From: Terriglobia bacterium
GTDB taxonomy: Bacteria > Acidobacteriota > Terriglobia > Terriglobales > Acidobacteriaceae
DNA: 64,000 nt
Assembly: GCA_020072585.1 (NCBI GenBank)
Contig: JAIQGL010000020.1
Location: forward strand, 1-64,000
Direction of reading: 5' to 3'
Shown piece after piece: positions 32,572-42,766 of this stretch. The first letter of the stretch is position 1. Each line of letters begins with the position of its first letter. The notes under the pieces were generated by a model that saw only the letters and a program-made list of their open reading frames with translations, did no database searches and was not told the origin of the DNA. The translations under genes were made by a program, and so were the position numbers.

Positions 32572-33566
32572 GAGAAGACCTCTTTCGCCGCCAGCACGGT
32601 ATTGCAATGGATCGTTACCGTGTCTTCCACGCGCCGCGCGTATCCGCCGGCATAAGTGATCATGACCGGGATATTTCGCGTCTTTGCCACATTCAGCACC
32701 AGTTCGTCGCGCTTCTTCAAACCTTCAATCGTCAGCGCCAATCCGCCCAGTTGGTCTTCTTTATAGGGGTCGGCTCCGGCGATGTAGCAGAGCAACTCCG
32801 GTTCAAAATGGCGGAAGGCCGAACTCAGTGACTGCTCCAGCCAGCCGAGATATTCGTCATCGTTGGTTCCGTCAGGCAGGTTAATGTCAATCGATGACGG
32901 CGGCTTATACATGGGATAGTTGTGCGCCTGGTGCAACGAGATGGTGAATACCTCAAGCTTGCCCGCCTCATGCAGCAGGTGGTCTTCATGGGTTGCGTGG
33001 ACGTCGCGCAGGCTCGCGCTGGCGCTGGGCAGCGGGTGCCCGGGCCTGATCTTCGGCGGAAAGATCACCGCAGTGCCGTTGCCGTTGTGCACGTCACAAT
33101 CCACGGTCATGGCGCGCGTAATCTTTCCTTCCTGGTGCATGCGCTTGATCGCCACCGCAACATCGTGAATCACGCAGAAGCCCTCGCCGTGATCCGGGAA
33201 CGCATGATGGAAGCCTCCGCCAATGTTGCATGCCACGCGCTCACGCAGCGCCAAGTCCGCGGCCAGAATGGATCCGCCCGCCGCCAGCCAGAATGCCTTC
33301 ACCAGCTCCGGCGAATATGGCACTTCCATCTGCTGTTCTTCCTCGGCTGAGAGCGTTCCTGTCTTTAGTTTCTGCACGTATTCGCGCGTATGCACCAGCA
33401 GAATATCTTCGTCCTGTGCCGGCTTTGGCGTGATGAAATCCTCGGGCTCGGCCAGCCCGCTTTCCAGCAACCGCTTGTGGATCAACCGGTATTTCTGGGC
33501 CGGGAAAACATGCGCGCCGATGGGCAGGTAATAGTCGTCGCTATAGACGAGTTTGAAGGGAAGCAT
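32568..33566 (-). CDS. Histone deacetylase/AcuC-family amidohydrolase
   Basis: 332 residues of the zinc-dependent deacetylase superfamily. Conserved parts are NIGGGFHHAFPDHGEGFCVI with the two active-site His, TVDCDVHNGNGTAVIF with the Asp-x-His zinc ligands, ISLHQAHNYP, GADPYKEDQLGG (the third ligand Asp) and TYAGGYA (catalytic Tyr). Bacterial members deacetylate acetyl-lysine proteins or polyamines. A few bases overlap with the following MBL gene. The start gives a normal N-terminus, LVYSDDYYLP. Confidence 0.93.
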   Translation of the reverse strand: MLPFKLVYSDDYYLPIGAHVFPAQKYRLIHKRLLESGLAEPEDFITPKPAQDEDILLVHTREYVQKLKTGTLSAEEEQQMEVPYSPELVKAFWLAAGGSILAADLALRERVACNIGGGFHHAFPDHGEGFCVIHDVAVAIKRMHQEGKITRAMTVDCDVHNGNGTAVIFPPKIRPGHPLPSASASLRDVHATHEDHLLHEAGKLEVFTISLHQAHNYPMYKPPSSIDINLPDGTNDDEYLGWLEQSLSSAFRHFEPELLCYIAGADPYKEDQLGGLALTIEGLKKRDELVLNVAKTRNIPVMITYAGGYARRVEDTVTIHCNTVLAAKEVFS

Positions 33567-33688
33567 CTCTCGATAAGGGTATCAGTGGAGTCGCTGCTCC
33601 CGCAAAGCCAATCTGAGCTTGAAAAATGATCTCTGAATACAAACCACCCGCTCGAACATCCAATTGAACTAGAATCACGGAGAACCGT

Positions 33689-34732
33689 ATGCAGAGAGCT
33701 TCAAAGCTTCCCCAGACGCCTCTTTCAATCCTGGATCTGGCGCACATGCGGCAGGGTGGGACCGCTGCTGATGCATTTCGCAATACGCTCGACCTCGCCC
33801 GCCATGCTGAGCAGTGGGGCTACAAGCGTTTCTGGCTGGCGGAGCATCACAACATCCCCGGCGTCGCCTGCTCCGCGACCTCCGTGTTGATTGGCCACGT
33901 CGCTGCCGGTACCTCCAAAATTCGCGTGGGCTCCGGCGGCATCATGCTGCCGAATCACGCTCCTCTTGTGATCGCCGAACAATTCGGGACACTGGAAACG
34001 CTCTTTCCCGGGCGTATCGATCTTGGCCTGGGCCGCGCCCCTGGCGGCGATTTTGCCGTGGTGCGCGCGCTGCGTCGCGATCTCCACACCAGCGGTGAAG
34101 ATTTTCCGGAACTCCTGGCTGAGTTGCGCGGATTTCTTGGCGATCCCAAGCCAGGCCAGTCGCCGCGCGCTTTTCCGGGAGCCGGTACAAAGGTTCCCAT
34201 CTGGTTGCTTGGTTCAAGCGGCTACAGCGCACAGCTGGCGGGTGCGCTCGGTTTGCCATTTGCCTTTGCAGCTCACTTCCAGCCGGAAGGCATGCTGGAG
34301 GCTTTTGAGCTCTACCACAACAACTTTCGTCCGTCAGAAGTTCTGGATCGCCCATACAGCATGGCTGGCGTGCCGGTTCTGGTGGCTGAAACCGACGCGC
34401 AGGCAATGTACCTGGCCACTACGGCGCAACAGATGTTCCTGAACCTCATCCGCAATCGGCCGGTTGGGCTCATGCCGCCTGTGGAGCGTCTGGACTGGAA
34501 TGCGTTTGAGGAAGCGGCCGTTGCCTCCAAGTTTCGGGCCGCCATCATCGGCAGCCCTGAGACGGTGCGGGAAAAGATGGAAGACTTTCTGCGGCAAACA
34601 CAGGTCAACGAATTGATGGTTGTCACCAACACCTATGAACCGGCTGACAGGCTGCGCTCTTATGAGTTGTTGGCCGGCATTGCCGGAAGCACGAAGAGTG
34701 CGAATGAAATTGTGGAGACCGTCACTTCTTAG
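33689..34732 (+). CDS. LLM-class flavin-dependent oxidoreductase
   Basis: 347 residues of the luciferase-like monooxygenase family in its single-subunit YhbW-type form: [70 protein letters not shown] and [20 protein letters not shown]. It uses FMNH2 or F420 and oxidises an unknown substrate. Start ATG follows a GGAG-like tract (ACGGAGAACCGT). Divergent from the HDAC-like gene. Confidence 0.93.
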   Translation: MQRASKLPQTPLSILDLAHMRQGGTAADAFRNTLDLARHAEQWGYKRFWLAEHHNIPGVACSATSVLIGHVAAGTSKIRVGSGGIMLPNHAPLVIAEQFGTLETLFPGRIDLGLGRAPGGDFAVVRALRRDLHTSGEDFPELLAELRGFLGDPKPGQSPRAFPGAGTKVPIWLLGSSGYSAQLAGALGLPFAFAAHFQPEGMLEAFELYHNNFRPSEVLDRPYSMAGVPVLVAETDAQAMYLATTAQQMFLNLIRNRPVGLMPPVERLDWNAFEEAAVASKFRAAIIGSPETVREKMEDFLRQTQVNELMVVTNTYEPADRLRSYELLAGIAGSTKSANEIVETVTS

Positions 34733-34848
34733 CCGATCGTACGTGGAAGTGCGCCGCCAAAATCGGACGCAGAATTTTAACCCGCTCGAGTGGCAATTTA
34801 TGGCGCACAGTCGTACCATTCCAGATCGTTTGTTGAGGGAGATACACC

Positions 34849-35343
34849 GTGGTCTTTGGCATGTCACTCGCCACATATACCTTGATCCACGTCATCATTA
34901 GCCTGGCAGGCATCGTCTCTGGCCTGATTGTTTTACTTGGCATGTTCGGCGGAAAGAGGCTGGACGGCATGACCGCTGCCTTTCTTGTGACCACGGTGCT
35001 GACCAGCGTGACCGGCTACGGCTTTCCCTTTGAACATCTTTTGCCCGCGCATATTGTCGGGGCAATATCGCTGGTGGTGCTGGCGATTGCCATCGTCGTG
35101 CGCTATCCCTTTCGCCTTGCCGGAAAGTGGCGCGCGATCTACGTTGTTACCGCTGTAATGGCCCTTTATCTGAATTGCTTTGTCCTGGTGGTGCAGGGCT
35201 TTCTAAAAGTGCCCGCTTTGCACGCCATGGCTCCAAAAGGGAATGAGCCGCCGTTTGCGATTGTGCAGGGCATATTGCTGGTACTGTTCATCGTGGCCGG
35301 CATTCAAGCAGTAAAAAAGTTTCATCCGGCGGCGGCAGCCTGA
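34849..35343 (+). CDS. Four-helix membrane protein, unknown
   Basis: 164 residues starting with GTG, 7 bases after GAGGGAG. Four transmembrane stretches: VIISLAGIVSGLIVLLGMF, MTAAFLVTTVLTSVTGYGF, IVGAISLVVLAIAIVVRYPF and VTAVMALYLNCFVLVVQGFL, with a fifth possible near the end. The pattern is common in proteobacterial and acidobacterial hypothetical proteins. No function known; no clear neighbour link. Confidence 0.8.
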   Translation: MVFGMSLATYTLIHVIISLAGIVSGLIVLLGMFGGKRLDGMTAAFLVTTVLTSVTGYGFPFEHLLPAHIVGAISLVVLAIAIVVRYPFRLAGKWRAIYVVTAVMALYLNCFVLVVQGFLKVPALHAMAPKGNEPPFAIVQGILLVLFIVAGIQAVKKFHPAAAA

Positions 35344-35446
35344 GCTTAAGGAAGCGAGCCTTGTGAGGCGCGCGATTGTTTAGATGCAGCTTGCGCTTGC
35401 GCTCCAGCCGTGCCACGAAAGACAATATGCATGAGGGACTTTAAGG

Positions 35447-35725
35447 ATGTGCAGAAATATTAAAACCCTGTTCAACTTTGATCCGCCGGTCACTGACGAC
35501 GAAGTCCATGCGGCCTCGCTCCAGTTCGTAAGAAAGATCATGGGCTTTAATAAGCCATCCAAAGCCAATGAAGAAGCATTTGAGGCCGCGATTGATGAGA
35601 TCGCCGGCATCTCCAAGCGGCTTCTGCGTTCGCTTGAAACGACGGCTCCGCCCAAGAACCGCGAAGAAGAGGCAGCCAAAGCCAAGGCGCGCGCCGCGGA
35701 GAGATTCGGTAGCGGAGCAGCTTAG
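35447..35725 (+). CDS. DUF2277 family protein
   Basis: 92 residues opening MCRNIKTLFNFDPPVTDDEV, the DUF2277 signature, followed by AASLQFVRKIMGFNKPSKAN. The Lys/Glu/Ala-rich tail is typical. Function unknown in the family. Short separate gene; the start is fixed by the conserved MCRNIK. Confidence 0.93.
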   Translation: MCRNIKTLFNFDPPVTDDEVHAASLQFVRKIMGFNKPSKANEEAFEAAIDEIAGISKRLLRSLETTAPPKNREEEAAKAKARAAERFGSGAA

Positions 35726-35739
35726 CTGCCCCGCTACCG

Positions 35740-35878
35740 GGTATCAGCGTCTAGTGTCCCGGCGAGCCGGGGCGCGTGTCTTTAGACAGACGATCTTAAG
35801 ACAGACGGTCATCGCAAAATTTCTGCACCAAATCTAAAGCTTAAAAGCTGCCCACTATCGGATATCAGCGTCTAGTGA
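35740..35878. repeat. Short direct repeats in an intergenic region
   Basis: TATCAGCGTCTAGTG occurs at about 35742-35756 and again at about 35863-35877, about 121 bp apart, each next to a C(G/A)CTA-rich context. Between them lies ACAGACGATC / ACAGACGGTC. The 35726-35991 gap shows no gene. Confidence 0.5.
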
Positions 35879-35991
35879 TTCGGCTGCGAATCGCTGGCCC
35901 AGCCCGGGATTTAATCTTGGGTGTGCACCACAAACGCCCGCGCGAATCAACAAATGCAAATCCAGCAAATGCAAAACGCCATTCCTGCCAT

Positions 35992-37173
35992 TTACTGCCG
36001 GGCTATCACTACAATGTCCGTGGGCGCGTTCAAGCTTCCGGAAAAAGGCGACCCGCGGAGTGGAGAAAGCGTTCCGGTCGATGAATTCACGGAGTAGCCG
36101 GAGATGGTGTTATCAACTTTGTTGACCACAAACAGAAACCCGGCCGCAGGGTCAAGCGCCACGCCAAACGGGTGCTGCCCGGTGGGAACGTCTGCAATCG
36201 AGGAGAGCACGCCATTCGTCATTTTGAATATGGACACGGTGCCGGCCTGCACATTGGTGGCGTAAACAAACTGGTCATTCGGATGCACCGCAAGCCGCAA
36301 TGGATTATTGTGGCAGGAAACAGAGCAAGCCGGCGCCGGAGCGGGCAGTGCCGATACCGGTGTCAATGCGCCTGTAGACGCGATGTTGAATGGGACAATG
36401 GCCTGGGACATGTGATCGCCTACCAAGAGAAACTTTCCCGCCGGATCGATGGCGAGTCCGATGGAGGACGCAAAGCCCGCCGTGCTGGAAGTTGGGAATG
36501 GCGAGCCTGCAATCGGGCTCAAAGTACCGTTGGCTCCAATCTGGAAAGATGAAACGCTATTGAGGTCGGAGATTGAAGAATCAGGAAAATTGTTGGCAAA
36601 CAATACCGTCCCCGCGGCATTCACGGCCAATCCGAAAGGGTTGCTGGCGGTGAAGGGTGACCCGGCAGCGGGCGAGAGCGAACCGTTCGCACCGATGCTG
36701 AAAACGGAAATGCTGTCCGCCGCCTGGTTGGCCACGAAAACAAATCTTCCCAGCGGATCTACGGCAATCCCGGTGGGTCGTGCTCCGGTGGCAAACGGAG
36801 AGCCGGGAACAGCTGTGAGCCCTCCAGTGCCGGTATTTACGGAAAACGCCGAGACGGTGTTCGCATTCTGATTGCTGACGAAGAGAAATTTATGCACTGA
36901 ATCAAATGCCAGGAACTCCGCGCCGGCGCCGGCCGGAAACGGAGCGCCGGAGATGAGCGATAAAGAGCCGGAGCTATCCACGGCAAATGCAGATACCGTG
37001 CCGGACCCTGAATTGCTCACGAAGGCAAAGCCAATGGTGGCCATTTGCGGCGCGTTTTTGCCACCCATGCCGCATCCATTCAGCAGCAAAACAATCGCCA
37101 GCGTAAGCAGTTGGCGGAAGATCAACCATCGGGCAGGCTGGAGAGTGCGCGAACGCAGTTGCGATGGGAGCAT
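35992..37173 (-). CDS. Seven-bladed beta-propeller lipoprotein, lactonase/YncE-like
   Basis: 393 residues from the ATG at 37173. N-terminal hydrophobic helix then the lipobox LLLNGC, so probably a membrane lipoprotein. The mature part repeats the propeller blade pattern, e.g. FAFVSNSGSGTVSAFAVD, FLFVSNQNANTVSAFSVN, FVFVANQAADSISVFSIG and FLFVVNKVDNTISGYSVN, characteristic of lactonase/40-residue YVTN repeat proteins. Whether it is an enzyme or a binding scaffold is not evident. Divergent from purA, with about 180 bp between. Confidence 0.9.
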   Translation of the reverse strand: MLPSQLRSRTLQPARWLIFRQLLTLAIVLLLNGCGMGGKNAPQMATIGFAFVSNSGSGTVSAFAVDSSGSLSLISGAPFPAGAGAEFLAFDSVHKFLFVSNQNANTVSAFSVNTGTGGLTAVPGSPFATGARPTGIAVDPLGRFVFVANQAADSISVFSIGANGSLSPAAGSPFTASNPFGLAVNAAGTVLFANNFPDSSISDLNSVSSFQIGANGTLSPIAGSPFPTSSTAGFASSIGLAIDPAGKFLLVGDHMSQAIVPFNIASTGALTPVSALPAPAPACSVSCHNNPLRLAVHPNDQFVYATNVQAGTVSIFKMTNGVLSSIADVPTGQHPFGVALDPAAGFLFVVNKVDNTISGYSVNSSTGTLSPLRGSPFSGSLNAPTDIVVIARQ

Positions 37174-37352
37174 GGCTTTCAGTCTCCGCCCTTTGAGTAT
37201 ATCGTGAATTACGCTGTGCCCATACAAGGTTGCCCCCGCAAACCCCTTCAACTTTGTTAAAATCTATAAGTAACAGAAACTTTCCCATCTGGATTTCCCA
37301 GGATTATTTTTCAGTTTACGCAATAGTTACGAGCGAGGAGTGTGCATTCCAA

Positions 37353-38702
37353 GTGAAGCGCGGCAAAACAGCTGTGATTGTGGGCGCCCAGTGGGGCGAC
37401 GAAGGCAAAGGCAAGATTGTTGATGTTCTCTCACACAACTTTTCCGTCGTGGCCCGCTATGCCGGAGGCCATAATGCCGGGCATACGGTCATCATCAAGG
37501 GAAAAAAGTTTGTGTTACAGCTTGTGCCCTGCGGCGTGCTGCGCAAAGGCTGCCGTTCCGTGATCGGCAATGGCGTGGTCCTTGATCCGCTGGCTTTCCT
37601 CAAAGAAGTGAGCATGCTGCGTGACGCCGGCGTGCAGGTGGATGGCAATCTTTTTGTCTCCAATCGCGCGCACGTGATTCTGCCGTATCACCGCATGATT
37701 GAGATGGGCGCGGAGAACGCCCCCGGACGGGTGAAGATCGGCACCACCTCGCGCGGTATCGGCCCGGCCTATGAGGACAAGATGGGACGCCGCGGCTTGC
37801 GCGTGGCTGATCTGCTTGACTCCAGCCTGCTCAGGACCACGATTGAAAATGCCTGCCGCGAAAAAAACATGATCGCGCACACGCTCTTTAACTCTGACCC
37901 GCTGGACGCCGATAGCATGTATGCCGAGTATGCGCGGGCCGCGGAACAGATTGCGCCGTTCGTCGCCGATACCGCCATGCTGCTCAATCAGGCGCTCGCC
38001 GCAGGCGAATCCGTGATGTTTGAAGGCGCGCAGGCCACCATGCTCGATATCGACCATGGCACCTATCCGTTTGTTACATCTTCAAGCTGCACCGCGGGCG
38101 GCGCGGCCACCGGCACAGGTGTTCCACCCAACGCAATCCAGAATGTGATTGGCGTGACCAAGGCGTATTGCACCCGCGTGGGCGGCGGCCCATTCCCCAG
38201 CGAAGTGGAAGGCCCACTGGCCGAGCAACTTCGCGCGCGCGGCAATGAGTATGGCGCGGTTACCGGAAGGTCCCGCCGCTGTGGCTGGATCGATATGCCG
38301 CTGCTGCGCTACGCGCAAATGATCAACGGCGTGAACTGGTGGGTGATTACCAAACTCGATGTGCTCGACGTGCTGGACCAGGTTCCGGTATGCATCGGCT
38401 ACAAGATCAAAGGCAGGAAATACGATTCTATTCCCGCGCTGGCCACGGGCTTTGAACAGATAGAGCCTGTCTATGAAAATATGCCGGGGTGGAAGAAATC
38501 CACTGAAGGCGCGGCCGGCTTTGACGATCTGCCCAAGAAAGCGCAGGAATATCTGCGCTTTATTGAACGTGAGAGCGGGGCGAAGATCGGAATGGTCTCC
38601 ACCGGCCCTGAACGCGACCAGACCATGCTGCTTCCGGAATTTGCGGCGGAAGTTATTAACATGGAAAAATCTGCGCCGCAGAAAAGTGCGAAAGCGAAAT
38701 GA
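37353..38702 (+). CDS. purA: Adenylosuccinate synthetase PurA
   Basis: Joins IMP and aspartate using GTP, the first committed AMP-synthesis step. Motifs: VGAQWGDEGKGK (phosphate loop, catalytic Asp16), NAGHTV, GIGPAYEDKMGRRG, EGAQATMLDIDHGTYPFVTS and the ligand-binding VTGRSRRCGW. The frame opens at 37230, but the conserved protein starts at GTG 37353, with GGAG 12 bases upstream. This gives 449 residues, normal for PurA with a short Lys-rich tail. The next gene overlaps it by 4 bp. Confidence 0.97.
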   Translation: MKRGKTAVIVGAQWGDEGKGKIVDVLSHNFSVVARYAGGHNAGHTVIIKGKKFVLQLVPCGVLRKGCRSVIGNGVVLDPLAFLKEVSMLRDAGVQVDGNLFVSNRAHVILPYHRMIEMGAENAPGRVKIGTTSRGIGPAYEDKMGRRGLRVADLLDSSLLRTTIENACREKNMIAHTLFNSDPLDADSMYAEYARAAEQIAPFVADTAMLLNQALAAGESVMFEGAQATMLDIDHGTYPFVTSSSCTAGGAATGTGVPPNAIQNVIGVTKAYCTRVGGGPFPSEVEGPLAEQLRARGNEYGAVTGRSRRCGWIDMPLLRYAQMINGVNWWVITKLDVLDVLDQVPVCIGYKIKGRKYDSIPALATGFEQIEPVYENMPGWKKSTEGAAGFDDLPKKAQEYLRFIERESGAKIGMVSTGPERDQTMLLPEFAAEVINMEKSAPQKSAKAK

Positions 38703-38986
38703 TTGTTCTCAAAGTTGACATGCTGGTGAAGCCCGGCGCCGAGCAGCAGTGCCGTGAATATATTCACATTTTGCAGGAGCATTCGCGCCAGGAACCGGGC
38801 TGCCTGCTGTACATTGGCCACCAGTCCACGGAAGACCCGCGCCAATTTCTTTTTTACGAACAATATAAAGATGAAGCGGCGCTCCAGGCCCACCGTGACT
38901 CTCCGCACTTCAAGCAGTACGTGATCGGCGGCCTGGATACCATCATGGAACATCGGAGCAGGGATTTGTACCGCGTGGTGGATTAG
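38699..38986 (+). CDS. Antibiotic biosynthesis monooxygenase (ABM/YgiN-like) domain protein
   Basis: 95 residues with the dimeric ferredoxin-like ABM pattern: LKVDMLVKPGAEQQCREYIH, SRQEPGCLLYIGHQST and FLFYEQYKDEAALQAHRDSP. These small proteins oxidise quinols or act as haem-degrading or detoxifying monooxygenases. The ATG overlaps the purA stop (ATGA), so translation is probably coupled. Function not further assignable. Confidence 0.88.
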   Translation: MIVLKVDMLVKPGAEQQCREYIHILQEHSRQEPGCLLYIGHQSTEDPRQFLFYEQYKDEAALQAHRDSPHFKQYVIGGLDTIMEHRSRDLYRVVD

Positions 38987-39009
38987 CAGGTGATTTTTTA
39001 GTTCGAGCG

Positions 39010-39198
39010 CTATTTCCTGTCTTCCATCAGCACGCCAGCGCTGGCATAATCTTCCCGGCTGACCTCAATAAACGTGATGGTCACGGCCTCTTTTGTGGCT
39101 TTTGCTTCTTCCACCATCGCCTGCGTAAGGCGTTCCGCGAGCTTCCGTTTCTGCTCCACGGTACGCCCCTTCAGCATTGTGACTTGAATCACTGGCAT
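39010..39198 (-). CDS. 4-oxalocrotonate tautomerase family protein
   Basis: 62 residues with the mature N-terminal Pro1 after Met (MPVIQVTMLKGRTVEQKRKL), which is the catalytic base of the tautomerase superfamily, plus AERLTQAMVEEAKATKEAVT and the VSREDYASAG segment. It forms small trimers or hexamers and tautomerises 2-hydroxymuconate-like acids. No ring-cleavage genes are near, so the natural role is unclear. Confidence 0.93.
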   Translation of the reverse strand: MPVIQVTMLKGRTVEQKRKLAERLTQAMVEEAKATKEAVTITFIEVSREDYASAGVLMEDRK

Positions 39199-39263
39199 CG
39201 ATGGGTCCTCTCTACGGCGCTTTCCGCAGCCCGTTTACGTGGGTGCGCGCGCGTAAGGCGCTC

Positions 39264-39689
39264 TTATTTACAAAACTCGTATCCGGCAAAGAAGTAGCTT
39301 AGCTCAAAGCGGGCGGTTTCGTCCGCGTCAGAGCCGTGGATCGCGTTGTGCTCAATGCTGGACGCCCATTTTTTGCGGATGGTGCCTTCTTCCGCATTGG
39401 CCGGATTGGTTGCTCCCATCAGCTTGCGCAGATCGGCGATAGCGTTATCTTTTTCAAGGGCCATCACAACAATGGGACCGCTGGACATGAAGGTGGTGAG
39501 CGAATCAAAGAACGGCCGGCTCGCGTGGACCGCGTAAAAGCCCTCCGCTTGTTGCTTGTTTATTTCCAACATTTTTAAGCCAATGATGCGAAAACCCTTC
39601 TCCTGGATCATGTGGAGAATGTCGCCGGTCGCGCCTTTCTCAACAGCGTCTGGTTTTACGATGGAAAATGTGCGTTGCAGTGTTTGCAT
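39264..39689 (-). CDS. ndk: Nucleoside-diphosphate kinase
   Basis: 141 residues. Balances NTP pools by moving a phosphate from ATP through an active-site His. Motifs: [20 protein letters not shown] and the catalytic [15 protein letters not shown] (phospho-His). Length is standard. Followed upstream on the same strand by sucD and sucC, a common arrangement for central metabolism. Confidence 0.97.
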   Translation of the reverse strand: MQTLQRTFSIVKPDAVEKGATGDILHMIQEKGFRIIGLKMLEINKQQAEGFYAVHASRPFFDSLTTFMSSGPIVVMALEKDNAIADLRKLMGATNPANAEEGTIRKKWASSIEHNAIHGSDADETARFELSYFFAGYEFCK

Positions 39690-39751
39690 TCCTTTTACCT
39701 GCTCCTCAATGATGAAATCTTTGATTTTCGCGGTACATGTCGGCGCGCTTG

Positions 39752-40636
39752 CTAGACCTTCGCCGTACCGATCCGGTCCAGCAGCGTCTGCGCCATCATG
39801 GCCGGTGACTTTGCCACCGCGATCCCTGCCGCTTCCAGCGCCTTGATTTTTTCTGATGCGGTGCCGTGCCCGCCGGAGATGATCGCGCCGGCATGTCCCA
39901 TGCGGCGTCCCGGAGGCGCGGTCTGTCCGGCGATAAAAGAAACCACCGGCTTCTTCACGTGCTGCTTCACGTACTCAGCCGCGGTCTCTTCCGCGTTGCC
40001 GCCGATTTCGCCGATCATGATGATGGCGTGCGTCTCCGGATCTTCGTTAAACAGCTTCAGCGCGTCGACAAAATTTGTGCCGATAATCGGGTCGCCGCCA
40101 ATGCCGATCGCCGTCGACTGGCCGATGCCGCGCTGCGTCAACTGGAACACCGCTTCATAGGTCAGCGTGCCGGAGCGCGAAACTATGCCGACGTTTCCTT
40201 CCTTATGGATGTGGCCGGGCATGATACCGACCTTGGCCTTGCCCGGAGAAATAATGCCGGGACAGTTCGGCCCAATCAGCCGCGATTTTCCTTTGATCTT
40301 CAGGAACTCATAAGCCCGCACCATGTCCAGCACCGGAATTCCTTCGGTGATGCTGATGATAAGCGGGACCTCAGCGTCGATGGCTTCCAGCAGCGCGTCA
40401 GCGGCAAACATCGGCGGGACAAAAATAATCGTGGCATTGGCGCCGGTCTTTTCTTTCGCTTCAGCCACGGTGTTAAAGATGGGCCAGCCTTCATGCGTGG
40501 TGCCGCCCTTGCCCGGCGTGACGCCGCCAACAATGTTGGTGCCGTAGGCCGCGCAGGTCTTGGCATGGAATGTGCCTTCGCGCCCGGTAATGCCCTGGAT
40601 CATCAGCCGCGTGGATTTATCAACAAGAATAGCCAT
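39752..40636 (-). CDS. sucD: Succinyl-CoA synthetase alpha subunit
   Basis: 294 residues. CoA-binding Rossmann domain with [50 protein letters not shown], the active-site His region [17 protein letters not shown] and [15 protein letters not shown]. Catalyses succinyl-CoA to succinate with NTP formation together with SucC, in the TCA cycle. It is separated from sucC by about 143 bp that contain a dispersed repeat, whereas in many genomes the two genes touch. Confidence 0.97.
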   Translation of the reverse strand: MAILVDKSTRLMIQGITGREGTFHAKTCAAYGTNIVGGVTPGKGGTTHEGWPIFNTVAEAKEKTGANATIIFVPPMFAADALLEAIDAEVPLIISITEGIPVLDMVRAYEFLKIKGKSRLIGPNCPGIISPGKAKVGIMPGHIHKEGNVGIVSRSGTLTYEAVFQLTQRGIGQSTAIGIGGDPIIGTNFVDALKLFNEDPETHAIIMIGEIGGNAEETAAEYVKQHVKKPVVSFIAGQTAPPGRRMGHAGAIISGGHGTASEKIKALEAAGIAVAKSPAMMAQTLLDRIGTAKV

Positions 40637-40672
40637 GTAGTTTTCTTCTTATATCCCATCATTCGTACGATT

Positions 40673-40780
40673 CGTCATCCTGAGGGCCGAGAGCGAACAA
40701 GCGCTTTCGGGCCCTATTCGCGCCGGTTTTGGCGGGAATGGGCAGATCAGCTTGTGAGCCGGCCCGAAGGACCTTGTGCT
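40673..40780 (+). repeat. Dispersed GTCATCCTGAGG...GAAGGACCTTGTGCTT repeat between sucC and sucD
   Basis: Head CGTCATCCTGAGGGCC, tail CCGAAGGACCTTGTGCTT, with an internal inverted segment (CCCTATTCGCGCC and GGCGGGAATGGG). Same family as the copies at 4918, 16651 and 18578, closest to the reverse copy at 1361. The insertion lies inside an operon-like pair. Confidence 0.65.
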
Positions 40781-41952
40781 TATTTCCCCGCGGCAGCCAC
40801 TACTTTTTCCGCTGCGTCCTTCATCGTTTCCGCCACCTGGAAATTCAACCCGGAGTTCTTCAGGATCTCGCGGCCCTGCTCCACGTTGGTGCCTTCCAGC
40901 CGCAGCACCAGCGGCAGCTTCAGGTTTGTCGCTTTGGCTGCCTGCACCACGCCGTCCGCCAGCGTATCCACGCGCAGAATGCCGCCAAAAATATTGATCA
41001 GGATCGCCTTCACATGCTTGTCGCTCAGCAGGATCTCAAACGCATGCCCAATCTGCTCTGCGTTGGCGCCGCCGCCCACGTCCAGAAAGTTGGCCGGCGA
41101 GCCGCCTGCATACTTAATAATGTCCATCGTCGCCATGGCCAGGCCCGCGCCGTTGACCAGGCAGGCGATGTTGCCATCCAGTTTGATGTAATTCAGGTTG
41201 TACTTTGAGGCTTCCACTTCTAGCGGGTCTTCCTCGCTGATGTCGCGCAGCTCTTTCAGGTCTTTGTGCCGATAAAGCGCGTTGTCGTCAAAACCAAACT
41301 TGGCGTCCAGGGCAAACACCCGGCCGTCCGTGGTGGTGATGAACGGATTGATCTCGCACAGAGAAGCGTCCGTATCGACAAACGCGCGATACAGGCCAGT
41401 CATCAGCTTTACGGCCTCATTGATCTGCTCCGGCTTCAGGCCAAGCCCAAACGCCAGCTTGCGCGCATGAAACGCCTGAAAGCCGATGGTGGGATCAATG
41501 GCTTCCTTGATAATGGCTTTCGGATCTTTCGCGGCGACCTCTTCAATCTCCATGCCGCCGGAGGCTGACGCCATGAAGACGGGCTTCGCCGTGGCGCGGT
41601 CCACCACAATGCCCAGATAAAGTTCGCGCTCAATCGGGAGCGTCTCTTCAACCAGCAGACGCTGCACGATCTTGCCTTCCGGTCCGGTCTGGTGCGTCAC
41701 CAGGCGCATGCCCAGGATTTTGTCGGCCCAATGCTTGGCTTCTTCCAGGTTCCTGGCCACTTTCACGCCGCCGCCTTTGCCGCGGCCTCCGGCATGGATC
41801 TGCGCCTTGACCACCACGCCTTTTGCGCCTTCCTCAAACAGGCGGTGCGCGGCTTTTTCCGCTTCAGCTCGGGTAAGGGCCATCTCGCCACGGGGCACGG
41901 CCACGCCATACTTCGCAAGAATTGTTTTTGCCTGGTACTCGTGAATTTTCAT
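40780..41952 (-). CDS. sucC: Succinyl-CoA synthetase beta subunit
   Basis: 390 residues. ATP-grasp domain beginning [39 protein letters not shown], then [20 protein letters not shown] with a Glu Mg ligand and the C-terminal [20 protein letters not shown]. Makes ATP or GTP from succinyl-CoA with SucD. The gene ends where the following repeat begins. Standard length. Confidence 0.97.
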   Translation of the reverse strand: MKIHEYQAKTILAKYGVAVPRGEMALTRAEAEKAAHRLFEEGAKGVVVKAQIHAGGRGKGGGVKVARNLEEAKHWADKILGMRLVTHQTGPEGKIVQRLLVEETLPIERELYLGIVVDRATAKPVFMASASGGMEIEEVAAKDPKAIIKEAIDPTIGFQAFHARKLAFGLGLKPEQINEAVKLMTGLYRAFVDTDASLCEINPFITTTDGRVFALDAKFGFDDNALYRHKDLKELRDISEEDPLEVEASKYNLNYIKLDGNIACLVNGAGLAMATMDIIKYAGGSPANFLDVGGGANAEQIGHAFEILLSDKHVKAILINIFGGILRVDTLADGVVQAAKATNLKLPLVLRLEGTNVEQGREILKNSGLNFQVAETMKDAAEKVVAAAGK

Positions 41953-42214
41953 GTTGGGGTTCTATAACGAAGTGTTCTACTGGAGACTCGAACACACGCA
42001 AAGGAACCTGTGATTTTATAGGACGAATGACAGGTTCGGCAAACCGCGGCTCTCTCCGCGTCCCGCTGTGAATCCCGCTCGATCACGGAGATTTCCTCAT
42101 TAACCAATCTTTGGGATACTTCGTAAAACTTTATTCTGGCCGGCGCCGCTGCCGTCCTATCATCTATATGACTGTAAGCTTTGGAATTCCGCAATGTACA
42201 GCCGGAGGAAGGCC

Positions 42215-42709
42215 ATGAGAGTCGCCATCATCATTGTGCTTTTAGCAACAGCCGCATTTGCCCAGAACCAGTCCGCCGTTGTTCCATCTGCCTGCGGCCC
42301 CAAGGACACCGACGTTGACGTGAAGCTGGACAAATCCCAGCACATAATCTCGCAACCTGAAGCGGGAAAGGCGCGGGTTTACTTCATCCAGGACATCGGC
42401 AAGATAAGCTGCATTGGCACTTGTGTGAAGACAAAAATCGGGCTCGATGGGACCTGGGTTGGCGCCAACAAGCACAATTCCTATTTCTCAGTGTCGGTGG
42501 AGCCCGGCGAGCGTCATCTCTGCGCTACCCCGGGACCAATGACGGCATTCGCGCATTTCACGGCGGAAGCCGGGAAGACCTACTACTTTCGCACGCGCGC
42601 CTTTAGTGGGGACGCTCAGTGGCTCTTCGATTTTGATCCCATCGATAGCGACCAGGCCAAATATTTGATTGCTTCATTCCCACTGAGCGTTTCGCACGTC
42701 GATCAGTAA
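42215..42709 (+). CDS. DUF2846-like secreted protein
   Basis: 164 residues from the ATG at 42215, preceded by GGAGG. Signal peptide MRVAIIIVLLATAAFAQ. Mature part: KARVYFIQDIG, KTKIGLDGTWVGANKHNSYF, SVEPGERHLCA and AEAGKTYYFRTR, the pattern of DUF2846 proteins, which are small exported beta-rich proteins of unknown function. Two Cys pairs may form disulfides. The 41953-42214 gap upstream shows no gene. Confidence 0.85.
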   Translation: MRVAIIIVLLATAAFAQNQSAVVPSACGPKDTDVDVKLDKSQHIISQPEAGKARVYFIQDIGKISCIGTCVKTKIGLDGTWVGANKHNSYFSVSVEPGERHLCATPGPMTAFAHFTAEAGKTYYFRTRAFSGDAQWLFDFDPIDSDQAKYLIASFPLSVSHVDQ

Positions 42710-42766
42710 ATGCGGCTTCTCCTCGGCGCCACGCGGTTTTCGCGCGATAACGGCGATGACATGCAA

